Assembly: GCA_009920585.1 (NCBI GenBank)
Contig: RFZT01000013.1
Coordinates: 1-20,519, forward strand
DNA from: a bacterium
GTDB taxonomy: Bacteria; Verrucomicrobiota; Verrucomicrobiia; Chthoniobacterales; Terrimicrobiaceae
DNA: 20,519 nucleotides
Direction: 5' to 3'
A program made the position numbers and the translations under genes. This document shows, piece after piece, positions 7,923 through 14,963 of the stretch (its first letter is position 1; each line of letters begins with the position of its first letter). Below the pieces are notes generated by a model. It saw only the letters and a program-made list of their open reading frames with translations, ran no database searches and was not told the origin of the DNA.

Positions 7923-7939
7923 TCGAGAAAACTGACTTT

Positions 7940-8353
7940 ATGAACGAATTCGAAAACGACTCCACTGAGATCGCTGAAACCAACGGCAGCAGCGCTCAAA
8001 TCGGCCTCGCCCTCCTATCTGCGGCCTTTTGCATCTTTCTCTTCTCCCAAATCAGCAACCTTGGTCAAAATGCGAGCAGCATGAAGTGGCAGGGTGAAAA
8101 CCTGAACCGCCAAATCCAATCGCTCACCGGCGCCGAGAAAAACGCTCAGGATCTCATCAAACAACGCGAAGCCACTGTGCAACAAACACAGCAGGTGCAA
8201 GAGCGCTATACTTCCCTTCTCACCGATGTCATCGAACTTGCCGAGACGGATCCCGATGCAAAGAGCGTCGTCGAAAAATACAAGATTTCGAGGCAAAAAC
8301 CCGCTTCCAATCCCTCCGCCGTTGCGCCAGTGAATGGCGCCACCACTCCCTAA
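7940..8353 (+). CDS. Second small membrane-anchored coiled-coil protein
   Basis: This 137-residue protein of unknown family has the same plan as its neighbour: an acidic N-terminus, one membrane helix (about 22-40, IGLALLSAAFCIFLFSQI) and a coiled-coil segment (about 48-90). It then has a parallel ending, VIELAETDPDAKSVVEKYKI, and a Pro/Ala-rich tail. The closing segment (…SVVEKYKI) resembles the neighbour's (…TLLKKYGI), suggesting an old duplication or a shared binding partner. The 17-base gap implies one mRNA. GAGA lies 15 bases before the ATG, further away than a normal ribosome binding site. Confidence 0.75.
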   Translation: MNEFENDSTEIAETNGSSAQIGLALLSAAFCIFLFSQISNLGQNASSMKWQGENLNRQIQSLTGAEKNAQDLIKQREATVQQTQQVQERYTSLLTDVIELAETDPDAKSVVEKYKISRQKPASNPSAVAPVNGATTP

Positions 8354-8370
8354 GGAGTTCCTTCATGGAT

Positions 8371-8388
8371 CGCCAACTGACGTTGGCG
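8371..8388 (+). repeat. GC-rich hairpin just upstream of the SDR gene
   Basis: CGCCAAC (8371-8377) and GTTGGCG (8382-8388) form a perfect 7-bp stem with a TGAC loop. It ends 16 bases before the ATG at 8405. No T-run follows, so it is unlikely to terminate transcription. It could shape translation of the SDR gene or stabilise a processed mRNA end. Confidence 0.45.
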
Positions 8389-8404
8389 CACATGGAATTG
8401 GGGT

Positions 8405-9394
8405 ATGAAAACATTGCTACTGACCGGAGCAACCGGCTTCGTCGGACGCAATGTCATTCTCCGCGAACTCGATCTAGGAACACGCATTTTTGCGCCAGTC
8501 AGGGAACCTGAAAAGCTTCGCTTGCAACTTGCTCGCGAGGGCCTTTCAAAAGATGCCGTTACCCCACTTTCACCCGATCCGCGATCGTGGGGCAGGATCG
8601 AACCCACGCACACCCTTCTCTGCGCTGGGGTCCTTTTTGCCAGAAACCGAGAGGAATATTTCAAAACCAATGTGGATTGGACATTGGAGATTCTCCGCGC
8701 TTTGCCAGAAACCTGCCGCACGGTTGTTCTTTCTTCCCAATCCGCAGGCGGTCCCACCCCCACAGGCCAGCCATCAAGATCGGAGTCTGATTCGGACGCG
8801 CCGCTGACTTGGTATGGCGAATCCAAGCTCGAATTGGAACAAGCGATTCGACGCTTTTTTCCCACGCGAAAGATCACGATTTTAAGACCGCCAATGATAC
8901 TCGGTGCGCGAGACACCGCCACCCTTCCCCTTTTTAAAATGGGCAGGAACTTCATTCGCACTAAGCCAGGGTTGCGCAAAAAAGAATTCAGCTTCATAGC
9001 GATCGAAGATCTCGTCGATGCGATTTCAGCTGCTTTTGAGTTGGAGGCATCCGGTCCATTTTACATCTCTTCAGATCAAACAATAAGCGACTTCGATCTC
9101 ATCGATACGGCCGCTCAGGCGGTAGGGGGGCGCGGAGTTACGCTGCCTGTGCCCTTGAGCCTGGTCAAAATGGCATCCTTACTTGTGGATTCCATTCCCA
9201 CTCTTCGGAAGCTGACCCCCAGCCTCACACGCGATCGCGCGAAAGAAATCTGGCCGGACCGTTGGGTGGTCGATTCGAACGCCTTCCGCACAGCCACAGG
9301 CTGGAGGAGTCGCCACAACCTCAGTCACGCCCTCCATAGTGCTTGCGAGTTTTTTTCCAAGGAAGGGCTCTTGGCTCATCGTCATAGCGCCTAG
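8405..9394 (+). CDS. Extended NAD(P)-dependent short-chain dehydrogenase/epimerase
   Basis: The 329-residue protein has the Rossmann motif TGATGFVG (7-14), a basic residue pattern after the second strand (APVREPEKL) that suggests NADP(H), the LSSQSAGG serine segment (109-116), and catalytic YGESK (Tyr137, Lys141). ILRPPMILGARD and the later GPFYISSDQ are typical of extended and atypical SDRs. Substrates in this group range from nucleotide sugars to steroids and flavonoids, so no specific reaction is assigned. It is 51 bases downstream of the coiled-coil pair, probably on the same transcript. The start at 8405 is fixed by the MKTLLLTGATG opening, with a G-rich stretch just before it. Confidence 0.85.
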   Translation: MKTLLLTGATGFVGRNVILRELDLGTRIFAPVREPEKLRLQLAREGLSKDAVTPLSPDPRSWGRIEPTHTLLCAGVLFARNREEYFKTNVDWTLEILRALPETCRTVVLSSQSAGGPTPTGQPSRSESDSDAPLTWYGESKLELEQAIRRFFPTRKITILRPPMILGARDTATLPLFKMGRNFIRTKPGLRKKEFSFIAIEDLVDAISAAFELEASGPFYISSDQTISDFDLIDTAAQAVGGRGVTLPVPLSLVKMASLLVDSIPTLRKLTPSLTRDRAKEIWPDRWVVDSNAFRTATGWRSRHNLSHALHSACEFFSKEGLLAHRHSA

Positions 9395-9698
9395 CACTCG
9401 AGCGCGACGGCCCGAAAGATCAGATCGCTACTCCGCTCGCTTTTGTGCTTGATTGGTCCTTCCATTCACATGGTTCAACCCGAACTCACTAAATCCGACT
9501 ACAGCAAAATTAGCCAACTGGTGTGCCTGCATAGTCGAATTCCAAAAGCATGCTGCTTTTGGTATTAGATGTCTTTTCCCCTTTTTCATTGATCAGCGAA
9601 ATGCACCCGTCCCTATGTCCCTATGTCACATTCCTCTTTATTATGGCGGAAAATGACCTACCTTCTCGTCTGGCGTATTTTAGGAATGCGCGTGAAAC
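9395..9698. other. Intergenic stretch with one strong hairpin
   Basis: About 300 bases lie between the SDR and cheD. Two overlapping plus-strand frames are open but encode unrecognisable, Cys/Phe-rich peptides, so I do not call a gene. The stretch contains the 9-bp hairpin at 9542-9562 and a short direct repeat (tccctatg twice, about 9611-9627). A cheD promoter is expected here, but none is clear. Confidence 0.5.
9542..9562 (+). terminator. Perfect 9-bp hairpin, probable terminator
   Basis: CCAAAAGCA and TGCTTTTGG pair perfectly around a TGC loop. Downstream is TATTAGATGTC followed by TTTTCCCCTTTTT, so the T-rich tract is delayed. It is placed to end the coiled-coil/SDR transcript, although it is 147 bases past the SDR stop. 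A structural or regulatory role upstream of cheD is an alternative. Confidence 0.45.
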
Positions 9699-10211
9699 AT
9701 GGCACAAAGACCACAACCCATCGAAGATCAGATGCGCACCTTGGTGGTGGGAGTCGCTGATTTTAAAATCAGTACAGACCCGCTTACCTACATCGCGACA
9801 TTTGCCCTTGGATCCTGTCTAGGGATCACTTTTCACGATGAAAAGCACCGCGTGGGGGGGCTCCTCCACGTCATGTTGCCAAGCTCAACAATCCGCGAAG
9901 GGCAAAAAATCCGCCCACCGATGTTTCTTGATACGGGTTTGCCTCTAGCCTTGGAGTCCATGATTCGGGCAGGCGCAAAAAAAAGCCATATCCGTTGCAA
10001 GGTATTCGGGGGCGCGGAACTCATGTTGTCCGACAAATTTTTCCGCATCGGCTCCAAAAACATCGACATGTTTTATCAGCTCAGTGACTCGCTCGAACTT
10101 GATGTGGTTGCTTGGGAGGTGAGCGGCCGAGTGAATCGCACGATCCGTCTTGATAACCAAACTGGGGAAGTCATTGTCAAAGTTCCCGCCAAACCGGAGT
10201 TCATTCGCTGA
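9699..10211 (+). CDS. cheD: CheD chemoreceptor glutamine deamidase
   Basis: The 170-residue protein deamidates specific glutamines on methyl-accepting chemotaxis receptors and, in some bacteria, works with CheC or CheY-P. The catalytic triad is visible: Thr34 and Cys40 in TFALGSC and His57 in GGLLHVMLP. The FGGAELM segment and the late GRVNRTIRLDNQTGEV strand are typical of CheD. Its presence implies that receptors exist elsewhere in the genome; no other chemotaxis gene is in this window. The stop TGA shares its A with the ATG of the next gene (TGATG), so the two are translationally coupled. Confidence 0.93.
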   Translation: MAQRPQPIEDQMRTLVVGVADFKISTDPLTYIATFALGSCLGITFHDEKHRVGGLLHVMLPSSTIREGQKIRPPMFLDTGLPLALESMIRAGAKKSHIRCKVFGGAELMLSDKFFRIGSKNIDMFYQLSDSLELDVVAWEVSGRVNRTIRLDNQTGEVIVKVPAKPEFIR

Positions 10212-11080
10212 TGAATAAAGCCTCCGAAATGCAGACTGTGGTCGAAATGACCCGCTCCATCCCTTGCGCTCCAGCGATTCTACCCAAACTCCTCAAGCTC
10301 ACCGAGGGATCCGCGGCTGATATCGGGGAACTCGAAACCCTCATCACGATGGATACAGGACTCGCGACCAGTGTGTTGAGGACTGCCAACTCCGCCTACT
10401 TCGGAAATGCATCACGTTGCGACAATATCGCCGATGCCGTCCTTCGTCTGGGTAGCAAAACCCTCTACCGGATTGCGGCAAACACCCTGACCGGCCGCTG
10501 GCTTGTTCATCCGCTCCGTGGCTATGGATGGGAACCCGGCGACCTCTGTCGCCATTCGCTTTGCGTGGCGATCTGCGCAGAAGTTTTTGCTGGTTTTACC
10601 AATCTGGCGGATAGCTCGACCGCATACACGGCCGGCTTGATCCACGATCTGGGCAAGTTCGCCCTTGCTTACGCTAACCTGAGTGCTCTCGACGAGGTTG
10701 CGAGCCGCGTACCGAACGAATATGCAACTTGGCGAGAGGCAGAAACAGCCATTCTCGGATATAATTCTAGCCAAGTCACAAAAGCTCTTTTGGAAACGTG
10801 GGGTTTCCCGTCTGCATTCATTTCCGTGGGTTTTTACTATCAATCCCCCTCGCAGGCTCCCGATGTCGATAAACCCCTTGTGACCCTCATCCACGCTGCG
10901 AAACACGCGGCCTCTCAACTGGGATATGGGGTTGGAGCGGACGGCTACTACTACGAACCGGATGAAAAATGTTTGGCCGAAGCCGGCTTCACCGAGGAGC
11001 AAATGGATGCGGCCCTCCCGGAAATCCTATCCGCCATGCAACGATTTGTGGCAGCGGACGGCCAGATCCACTTCAACTAA
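10211..11080 (+). CDS. HDOD domain signalling protein
   Basis: The 289-residue protein is almost entirely an HDOD domain (about 15-215). It opens with IPCAPAILPKLLKL, then the VLRTANSAYFG helix (55-65) and an IADAVLRLGSK segment, and has a retained HD pair in AGLIHDLGKF (His145, Asp146). HDOD proteins are non-enzymatic HD-superfamily relatives found in signalling, motility and chemotaxis regulation; many have lost the metal-binding residues. Coupling to cheD by a one-base overlap suggests a shared role in taxis or receptor control. The last 80 residues hold no second domain that I recognise. It converges on the nitric oxide synthase gene with only 6 bases between stops. Confidence 0.9.
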   Translation: MNKASEMQTVVEMTRSIPCAPAILPKLLKLTEGSAADIGELETLITMDTGLATSVLRTANSAYFGNASRCDNIADAVLRLGSKTLYRIAANTLTGRWLVHPLRGYGWEPGDLCRHSLCVAICAEVFAGFTNLADSSTAYTAGLIHDLGKFALAYANLSALDEVASRVPNEYATWREAETAILGYNSSQVTKALLETWGFPSAFISVGFYYQSPSQAPDVDKPLVTLIHAAKHAASQLGYGVGADGYYYEPDEKCLAEAGFTEEQMDAALPEILSAMQRFVAADGQIHFN

Positions 11081-11086
11081 GCGCCT

Positions 11087-12211
11087 TTAAAATTTCACCC
11101 AAGCTTTGGGTTGGGAAATAAAATCAGGAAGGCATTGGAGATCGCTCCAACGTTGATGAAAAACTGGGGTTGCCGACCCTGACATCGGCGGAACAATCCA
11201 ACTCCAGTCCGCTGAAACGGCACGTCCGGCCTTCATTTCACGTGCGGTGAATTCCATAAATTCGGAGGAGGCCCTATGATGATCCACGATACGCGCACCA
11301 GCCTTCTCAAAAGAATGAAGGACGGAGGCATTCAACTCCACAAGGGCACGGTCCAGCCAAAGCTCAGATGATCGCGATGTATCCAATCCCATCTTTTCAG
11401 CAATGGCGGGCAGGACATTGTACCGGTCAGCATCACCTAGATCGCGTGAACCAATCTCCGTTCCCATATACCAACCGTTGAAGGGTGTCGCCGGAAAATC
11501 CATGCCGCCTATACGAAGATTCATGTCGGAGAGAACCGGTATGGCGTACCACTTGAGGCCCAGCTCGGGGAACCACGAAAATTGGGGATGCGTGAGCGGG
11601 ATTTCCAGCGCTTGGTCCGTAGGCGGCGGGTAAAGCCGAGGAGCTTCACCTCGCTTTTGAATGATGATTGGAAGGAGGTCGAACCTCGTGCCTTCGCCCT
11701 TCCAGCCTAGACGGATCGCCTCACGAGTAAAATCCCGGTTTTTCGGATCACCGCAGATCGATCCGTCCGGTTGTTCGTATCCTGCATAGGAGAGAAGTTG
11801 GTGATTCCATATGCGAACAACCGGTCCATCGCTGTCGGAGTGAGCAAAGACCGTCGCAAGCGGTTGGATTTTTCCATTGTTAGTGCCGATCGTGAGGTGC
11901 TCCAAAAGTGCGGCGTAAACTTCATCGGGGTCCGAAATGTGACGCAGATCACGAACGCGGAGGGACGGCCAGAAAAGACGGCCAATGCAGCGGGCATTAT
12001 TCCGCCAAGCCATGCGGGCCCCGTGCTCGAGTTCCTCAAAGGTCAGCGTCCACTCACCTCCCAACACCGCAGTCTGCCGGGAATGGAACTTTTCCTCACT
12101 CCATTGTTTCTCTGCACGACAGGCCTCAAGAAAATCCAAGGCTTCTTGAGCGGATGAGGAGATTTTTTCACCACGCACTTCTACCGGTTTTTTAAAAGAT
12201 TCGGGACACAT
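11087..12211 (-). CDS. nos: Bacterial nitric oxide synthase, oxygenase domain only
   Basis: The 374-residue heme protein oxidises L-arginine through N-hydroxyarginine to nitric oxide and citrulline. The heme-ligating Cys75 and stacking Trp69 lie in WRNNARCIGRLFW. Other signatures are NNGKIQP, IWNHQLLSYAGYE, THPQFSWFPELGLKWY, PFNGWYMGTEIG with the arginine-binding Glu252, VDHH, and DWSWIVPP. As in other short bacterial enzymes it lacks the N-terminal hook and any reductase domain, so it must borrow electrons from a cellular flavodoxin or ferredoxin system. Leu227 occupies the heme-pocket position that is Val346 in mouse iNOS and Ile in Bacillus. It is 44 bases downstream of fabH on the same strand and may be the last gene of that transcript. 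The start is ATG; identification is secure. Confidence 0.95.
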   Translation of the reverse strand: MCPESFKKPVEVRGEKISSSAQEALDFLEACRAEKQWSEEKFHSRQTAVLGGEWTLTFEELEHGARMAWRNNARCIGRLFWPSLRVRDLRHISDPDEVYAALLEHLTIGTNNGKIQPLATVFAHSDSDGPVVRIWNHQLLSYAGYEQPDGSICGDPKNRDFTREAIRLGWKGEGTRFDLLPIIIQKRGEAPRLYPPPTDQALEIPLTHPQFSWFPELGLKWYAIPVLSDMNLRIGGMDFPATPFNGWYMGTEIGSRDLGDADRYNVLPAIAEKMGLDTSRSSELWLDRALVELNASVLHSFEKAGARIVDHHRASSEFMEFTAREMKAGRAVSADWSWIVPPMSGSATPVFHQRWSDLQCLPDFISQPKAWVKF

Positions 12212-12255
12212 GGTCGTGAAGTTACGCCCACTGGAGCGTCACGGACGTCGAAACA

Positions 12256-13272
12256 TCACCACTCGATCACCGAACTGGCATAAGTCAGGCCGCCGCCGAA
12301 AACGACAAGCAACAAAAGATCCCCAACTTCAAAACGACCACTACGCGCGGCCTCATCAAGCGCGATGGCCACGGCGGCAGCGGAGGTGTTGCCGCATTTA
12401 TCGAGATTGATGTGAAACTGACTCATCGGAACTTCAAGGCGGTCGGCCATGGCTTCGATGATCCGGATATTCGCCTGGTGAGGGATCACGCATTTGATGT
12501 CCTGAGGCGTGAGGCCACAGCGGTCGAGCACGATATTGGCGGCCCGCATCATAGAAGTCACAGCCTGCTTGAAGGTCTCACGCCCATTCATGTGCAGCGT
12601 GTTCAGGTGCGAATCGACATTTTCACTGGTGATCGGGATGGCGCAACCACCGCCGGGCATATGAAGCATGTCCGCGTAATTTCCATCGCTACCCATATAA
12701 GTCGTGATGATGCCACGAGATTCGGGACGGGAACGTAGGATAGCCGCTCCGGCTCCATCTCCAAAGAGGACACAGGTATTACGATCCTTCCAGTTTACAA
12801 TACTGCTCAGCTTATCGGCTCCGATGACGAGAATAGTATCGTAGGCGTGGTTCGCTATAAATTGGTTCGCAATTTCGACGCCGTAGAGGAACCCGGAACA
12901 AGCGGCATTCACATCAAAACAGGTCGCGTTTTTTGCTCCAATCAAGCGCTGGACATGGCATGCCGTGGAAGGAAAAACCGTGTCTGGTGTGATGGTCCCC
13001 ACCAGAATCAGATCAATCTCATCCACAGTGATGCCAGCATTTTCGATGGCGGCTTTCGCGGCCTCGGCGGCCATGTGGCTGGTGAACTCGTTGGGACCTG
13101 CGATGCGCCGCTCAAGGATCCCTGTACGCTCAACAATCCATTGATGGTTGGTCTCCACCATGACCTCAAGGTCGGCATTGGTCAGAACGCGCTCGGGAAG
13201 GTAGCTGCCAGTTCCAATGATGGAAGTGGTGCGACTAGGCCTCGATGGTATTTCGCGAAGAGTTTTTTTCAT
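12256..13272 (-). CDS. fabH: 3-oxoacyl-ACP synthase III (KAS III)
   Basis: The 338-residue enzyme starts fatty acid synthesis by condensing acyl-CoA with malonyl-ACP. The catalytic triad is present: Cys125 in NAACSGFLYG, His265 in IPHQAN and Asn295 in CGNTSAA. SIIGTGSYLPE at 17-27 marks the family start, so the ATG at 13272 adds a 16-residue basic leader. No other start codon is available in frame between the two, which makes the 38-base overlap with the end of plsX real. Tight linkage with plsX is common in bacteria and suits coordinated lipid synthesis. Confidence 0.96.
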   Translation of the reverse strand: MKKTLREIPSRPSRTTSIIGTGSYLPERVLTNADLEVMVETNHQWIVERTGILERRIAGPNEFTSHMAAEAAKAAIENAGITVDEIDLILVGTITPDTVFPSTACHVQRLIGAKNATCFDVNAACSGFLYGVEIANQFIANHAYDTILVIGADKLSSIVNWKDRNTCVLFGDGAGAAILRSRPESRGIITTYMGSDGNYADMLHMPGGGCAIPITSENVDSHLNTLHMNGRETFKQAVTSMMRAANIVLDRCGLTPQDIKCVIPHQANIRIIEAMADRLEVPMSQFHINLDKCGNTSAAAVAIALDEAARSGRFEVGDLLLLVVFGGGLTYASSVIEW

Positions 13273-14269
13273 GGAGTGGTTTCATCGCTTCCACGATGCG
13301 GGTATTGATGCTGAGTTGAATTGCCGTGCGTGCGGCTCGAATGGCGTTACGCAGCGCCCGAGGAGACGAGTTTCCGTGGGCCTTGATGCAAATTCCGTTC
13401 ACCCCGAGCAAGGGAGTGCCGCCGTATTCGTCCGTGCTGGTCCGATTTTTGATCGATTGAAAAGCGCCACGGGCGAGCCAAGCTCCAGCCATGCGCAAAG
13501 GGGATTGTTTCAGTTCGACTTTGAGCCAAGAGAACACCGATTTCGCGAATCCTTCGACAGTTTTAAGAAAAATATTGCCAGTGAATCCATCGCAGACGAC
13601 GACTTCAGCCTGTTTTTTGAAGATGCCATGCCCCTCGATGTTGCCCACAAAGCGGATCGGAGCCTCTTGGAGCAGGGCGTAGCATTCCTTGCAAAATTCG
13701 GTACCTTTGCTGGGTTCACTTCCGATATTTAAAAGCCCAACGCGAGCTTCCCCTCCCCCAACGATGGACTGGTAATAAACGCTACCCATGACCGCAAATC
13801 CAACCAGATGCTTGGGGCTCGGGTCAAGATTGGCACCGCCATCGATGAGAAGAAAAACCCCACCCTCTGCCGGAATTAGTACCCCCAGACCGGCTCGGTC
13901 GATGCCAGGAAGAGTACGCAACTTGATCGTGGCGGCAGCGACAAGCGCCCCAGTATGTCCAGCAGAAACCACCGCATCAGCTTCCCCATTTTTGACTAAG
14001 TCAATGGCCCGACTGATCGAGGAATCCTTTTTTTTGCGAACGCTTTCGAGTCCGTTTTCACCCATCTCCACGACTTGCGAGGCGTGATGGCATGTGATGC
14101 GGGACTCAAGGCCCTTGATGTCATGTGCACCCAACTCCTTGCGGACTCTCTCCTCGTCTCCGACAAAAATAATCGAGACATCAGGAAAGTCGCGCAGGGC
14201 TTGGATAGCACCTGCAATGGGATTTTGTGGGGAAAAATCCCCCCCCATTGCATCAAGAGCAATTTTCAT
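13235..14269 (-). CDS. plsX: Phosphate acyltransferase PlsX
   Basis: The 344-residue enzyme converts acyl-ACP and phosphate to acyl-phosphate, the donor used by PlsY to start phospholipid synthesis. Family landmarks are IALDAMGGDFSP at the N-terminus, SAGHTGALVAAA, LLIDGGANLDP, GNIEGHGIF, VCDGFTGNIFLKT, and EYGGTPLLGVNG near the C-terminus. It acts at the inner face of the membrane. It follows rpmF by 24 bases and overlaps fabH by 38 bases. Confidence 0.96.
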   Translation of the reverse strand: MKIALDAMGGDFSPQNPIAGAIQALRDFPDVSIIFVGDEERVRKELGAHDIKGLESRITCHHASQVVEMGENGLESVRKKKDSSISRAIDLVKNGEADAVVSAGHTGALVAAATIKLRTLPGIDRAGLGVLIPAEGGVFLLIDGGANLDPSPKHLVGFAVMGSVYYQSIVGGGEARVGLLNIGSEPSKGTEFCKECYALLQEAPIRFVGNIEGHGIFKKQAEVVVCDGFTGNIFLKTVEGFAKSVFSWLKVELKQSPLRMAGAWLARGAFQSIKNRTSTDEYGGTPLLGVNGICIKAHGNSSPRALRNAIRAARTAIQLSINTRIVEAMKPLHEKNSSRNTIEA

Positions 14270-14293
14270 TCGGGGAAGAAAAATCCCGCGAAA

Positions 14294-14476
14294 CTATTCA
14301 GCGCCAATCGTAAGAACTTGGCGCTTGTTATAGTACCCACAAGCTGGGCAGGCGATGTGCCCAGGTTGAGCCGCGCCGCATTGTGGGCATTTGCTCAGCT
14401 TAGGTGCTTTCCAGCGGTTGGCGGCCTTGCGTGTGCGCAGGCGCATCTTCGATGTTTTGCGTTTGGGAACTCCCAT
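14294..14476 (-). CDS. rpmF: 50S ribosomal protein L32
   Basis: The 60-residue protein begins MGVPKRKTSKMRLRTRKAAN and carries the zinc-ribbon cysteines of the Cys-plus type of L32: CPQC followed by CPAC. The family start fixes the ATG at 14476, five bases after the yceD stop; an upstream in-frame ATG at 14521 would lie inside yceD and is rejected. The yceD-rpmF-plsX-fabH order is widely conserved and supports all four calls. Confidence 0.96.
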   Translation of the reverse strand: MGVPKRKTSKMRLRTRKAANRWKAPKLSKCPQCGAAQPGHIACPACGYYNKRQVLTIGAE

Positions 14477-14481
14477 AAGAT

Positions 14482-14946
14482 TTACTGTGTTTTCGTTTTC
14501 AACTTTTCCAATGCATCCCATGCCGATGCGTGTTTAGGGACCGAATCACGGCTTGCATTGGGCAAGCCATTACACGAGGCAAGGCACTTCGGTCCACTAC
14601 TGCTATCGCATCGGGGATGCGCTGGCAGGGTGAGATGAATATCCTCCCGAATCTCAGGGGTCAAGTCAATCCACTCTCTCCCTCCCAGTTCGAGTTGCAT
14701 GGAAAAGGGATCGACCGCCACATCAGCCTCAAAATCCTCTAGGCAGGAAACACACTGGAAACGGGCACGCAACTTGATCGAGCCGGTGGCGAAGAGACCG
14801 CCGTCACTGACTCCCACATCCAGCGAATAGTGCAAAGGGGAAACGGGAACAACGCCCGCCTCCTCTAAACCAAGAGCAGCGGCACTCTCCTCACCCTCGA
14901 TATACAAGGTTTCGCCTTCGGGAATTTGATTCAGGTGAACTTTCAT
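14482..14946 (-). CDS. yceD: YceD/DUF177 family protein
   Basis: The 154-residue protein belongs to the DUF177 family that almost always precedes rpmF and has been linked to 23S rRNA and large-subunit accumulation in bacteria and plants. The central FQCVSCLEDFE with its CxxC pair and the acidic C-terminal half are characteristic. The C-terminal PRCDSSSGPKCLASCNGL adds further cysteines, and NASRDSVPKHASAWDALEKL is the usual ending. It is 17 bases downstream of the phosphatase-like gene. Confidence 0.9.
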   Translation of the reverse strand: MKVHLNQIPEGETLYIEGEESAAALGLEEAGVVPVSPLHYSLDVGVSDGGLFATGSIKLRARFQCVSCLEDFEADVAVDPFSMQLELGGREWIDLTPEIREDIHLTLPAHPRCDSSSGPKCLASCNGLPNASRDSVPKHASAWDALEKLKTKTQ

Positions 14947-14963
14947 AATGAGACCATCATCAC

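Noticed and set aside
9453..9822. Two overlapping plus-strand frames upstream of and into cheD
   Set aside because: No recognisable features; one overlaps the cheD start, and codon use is unlike the neighbours.
11094..11118. Short dyad (ACCCAA GCT TTGGGT) at the end of the NOS gene as a terminator
   Set aside because: Only a 6-bp stem with a 3-base loop inside coding sequence and only a weak T-run on the minus strand; not enough to call.
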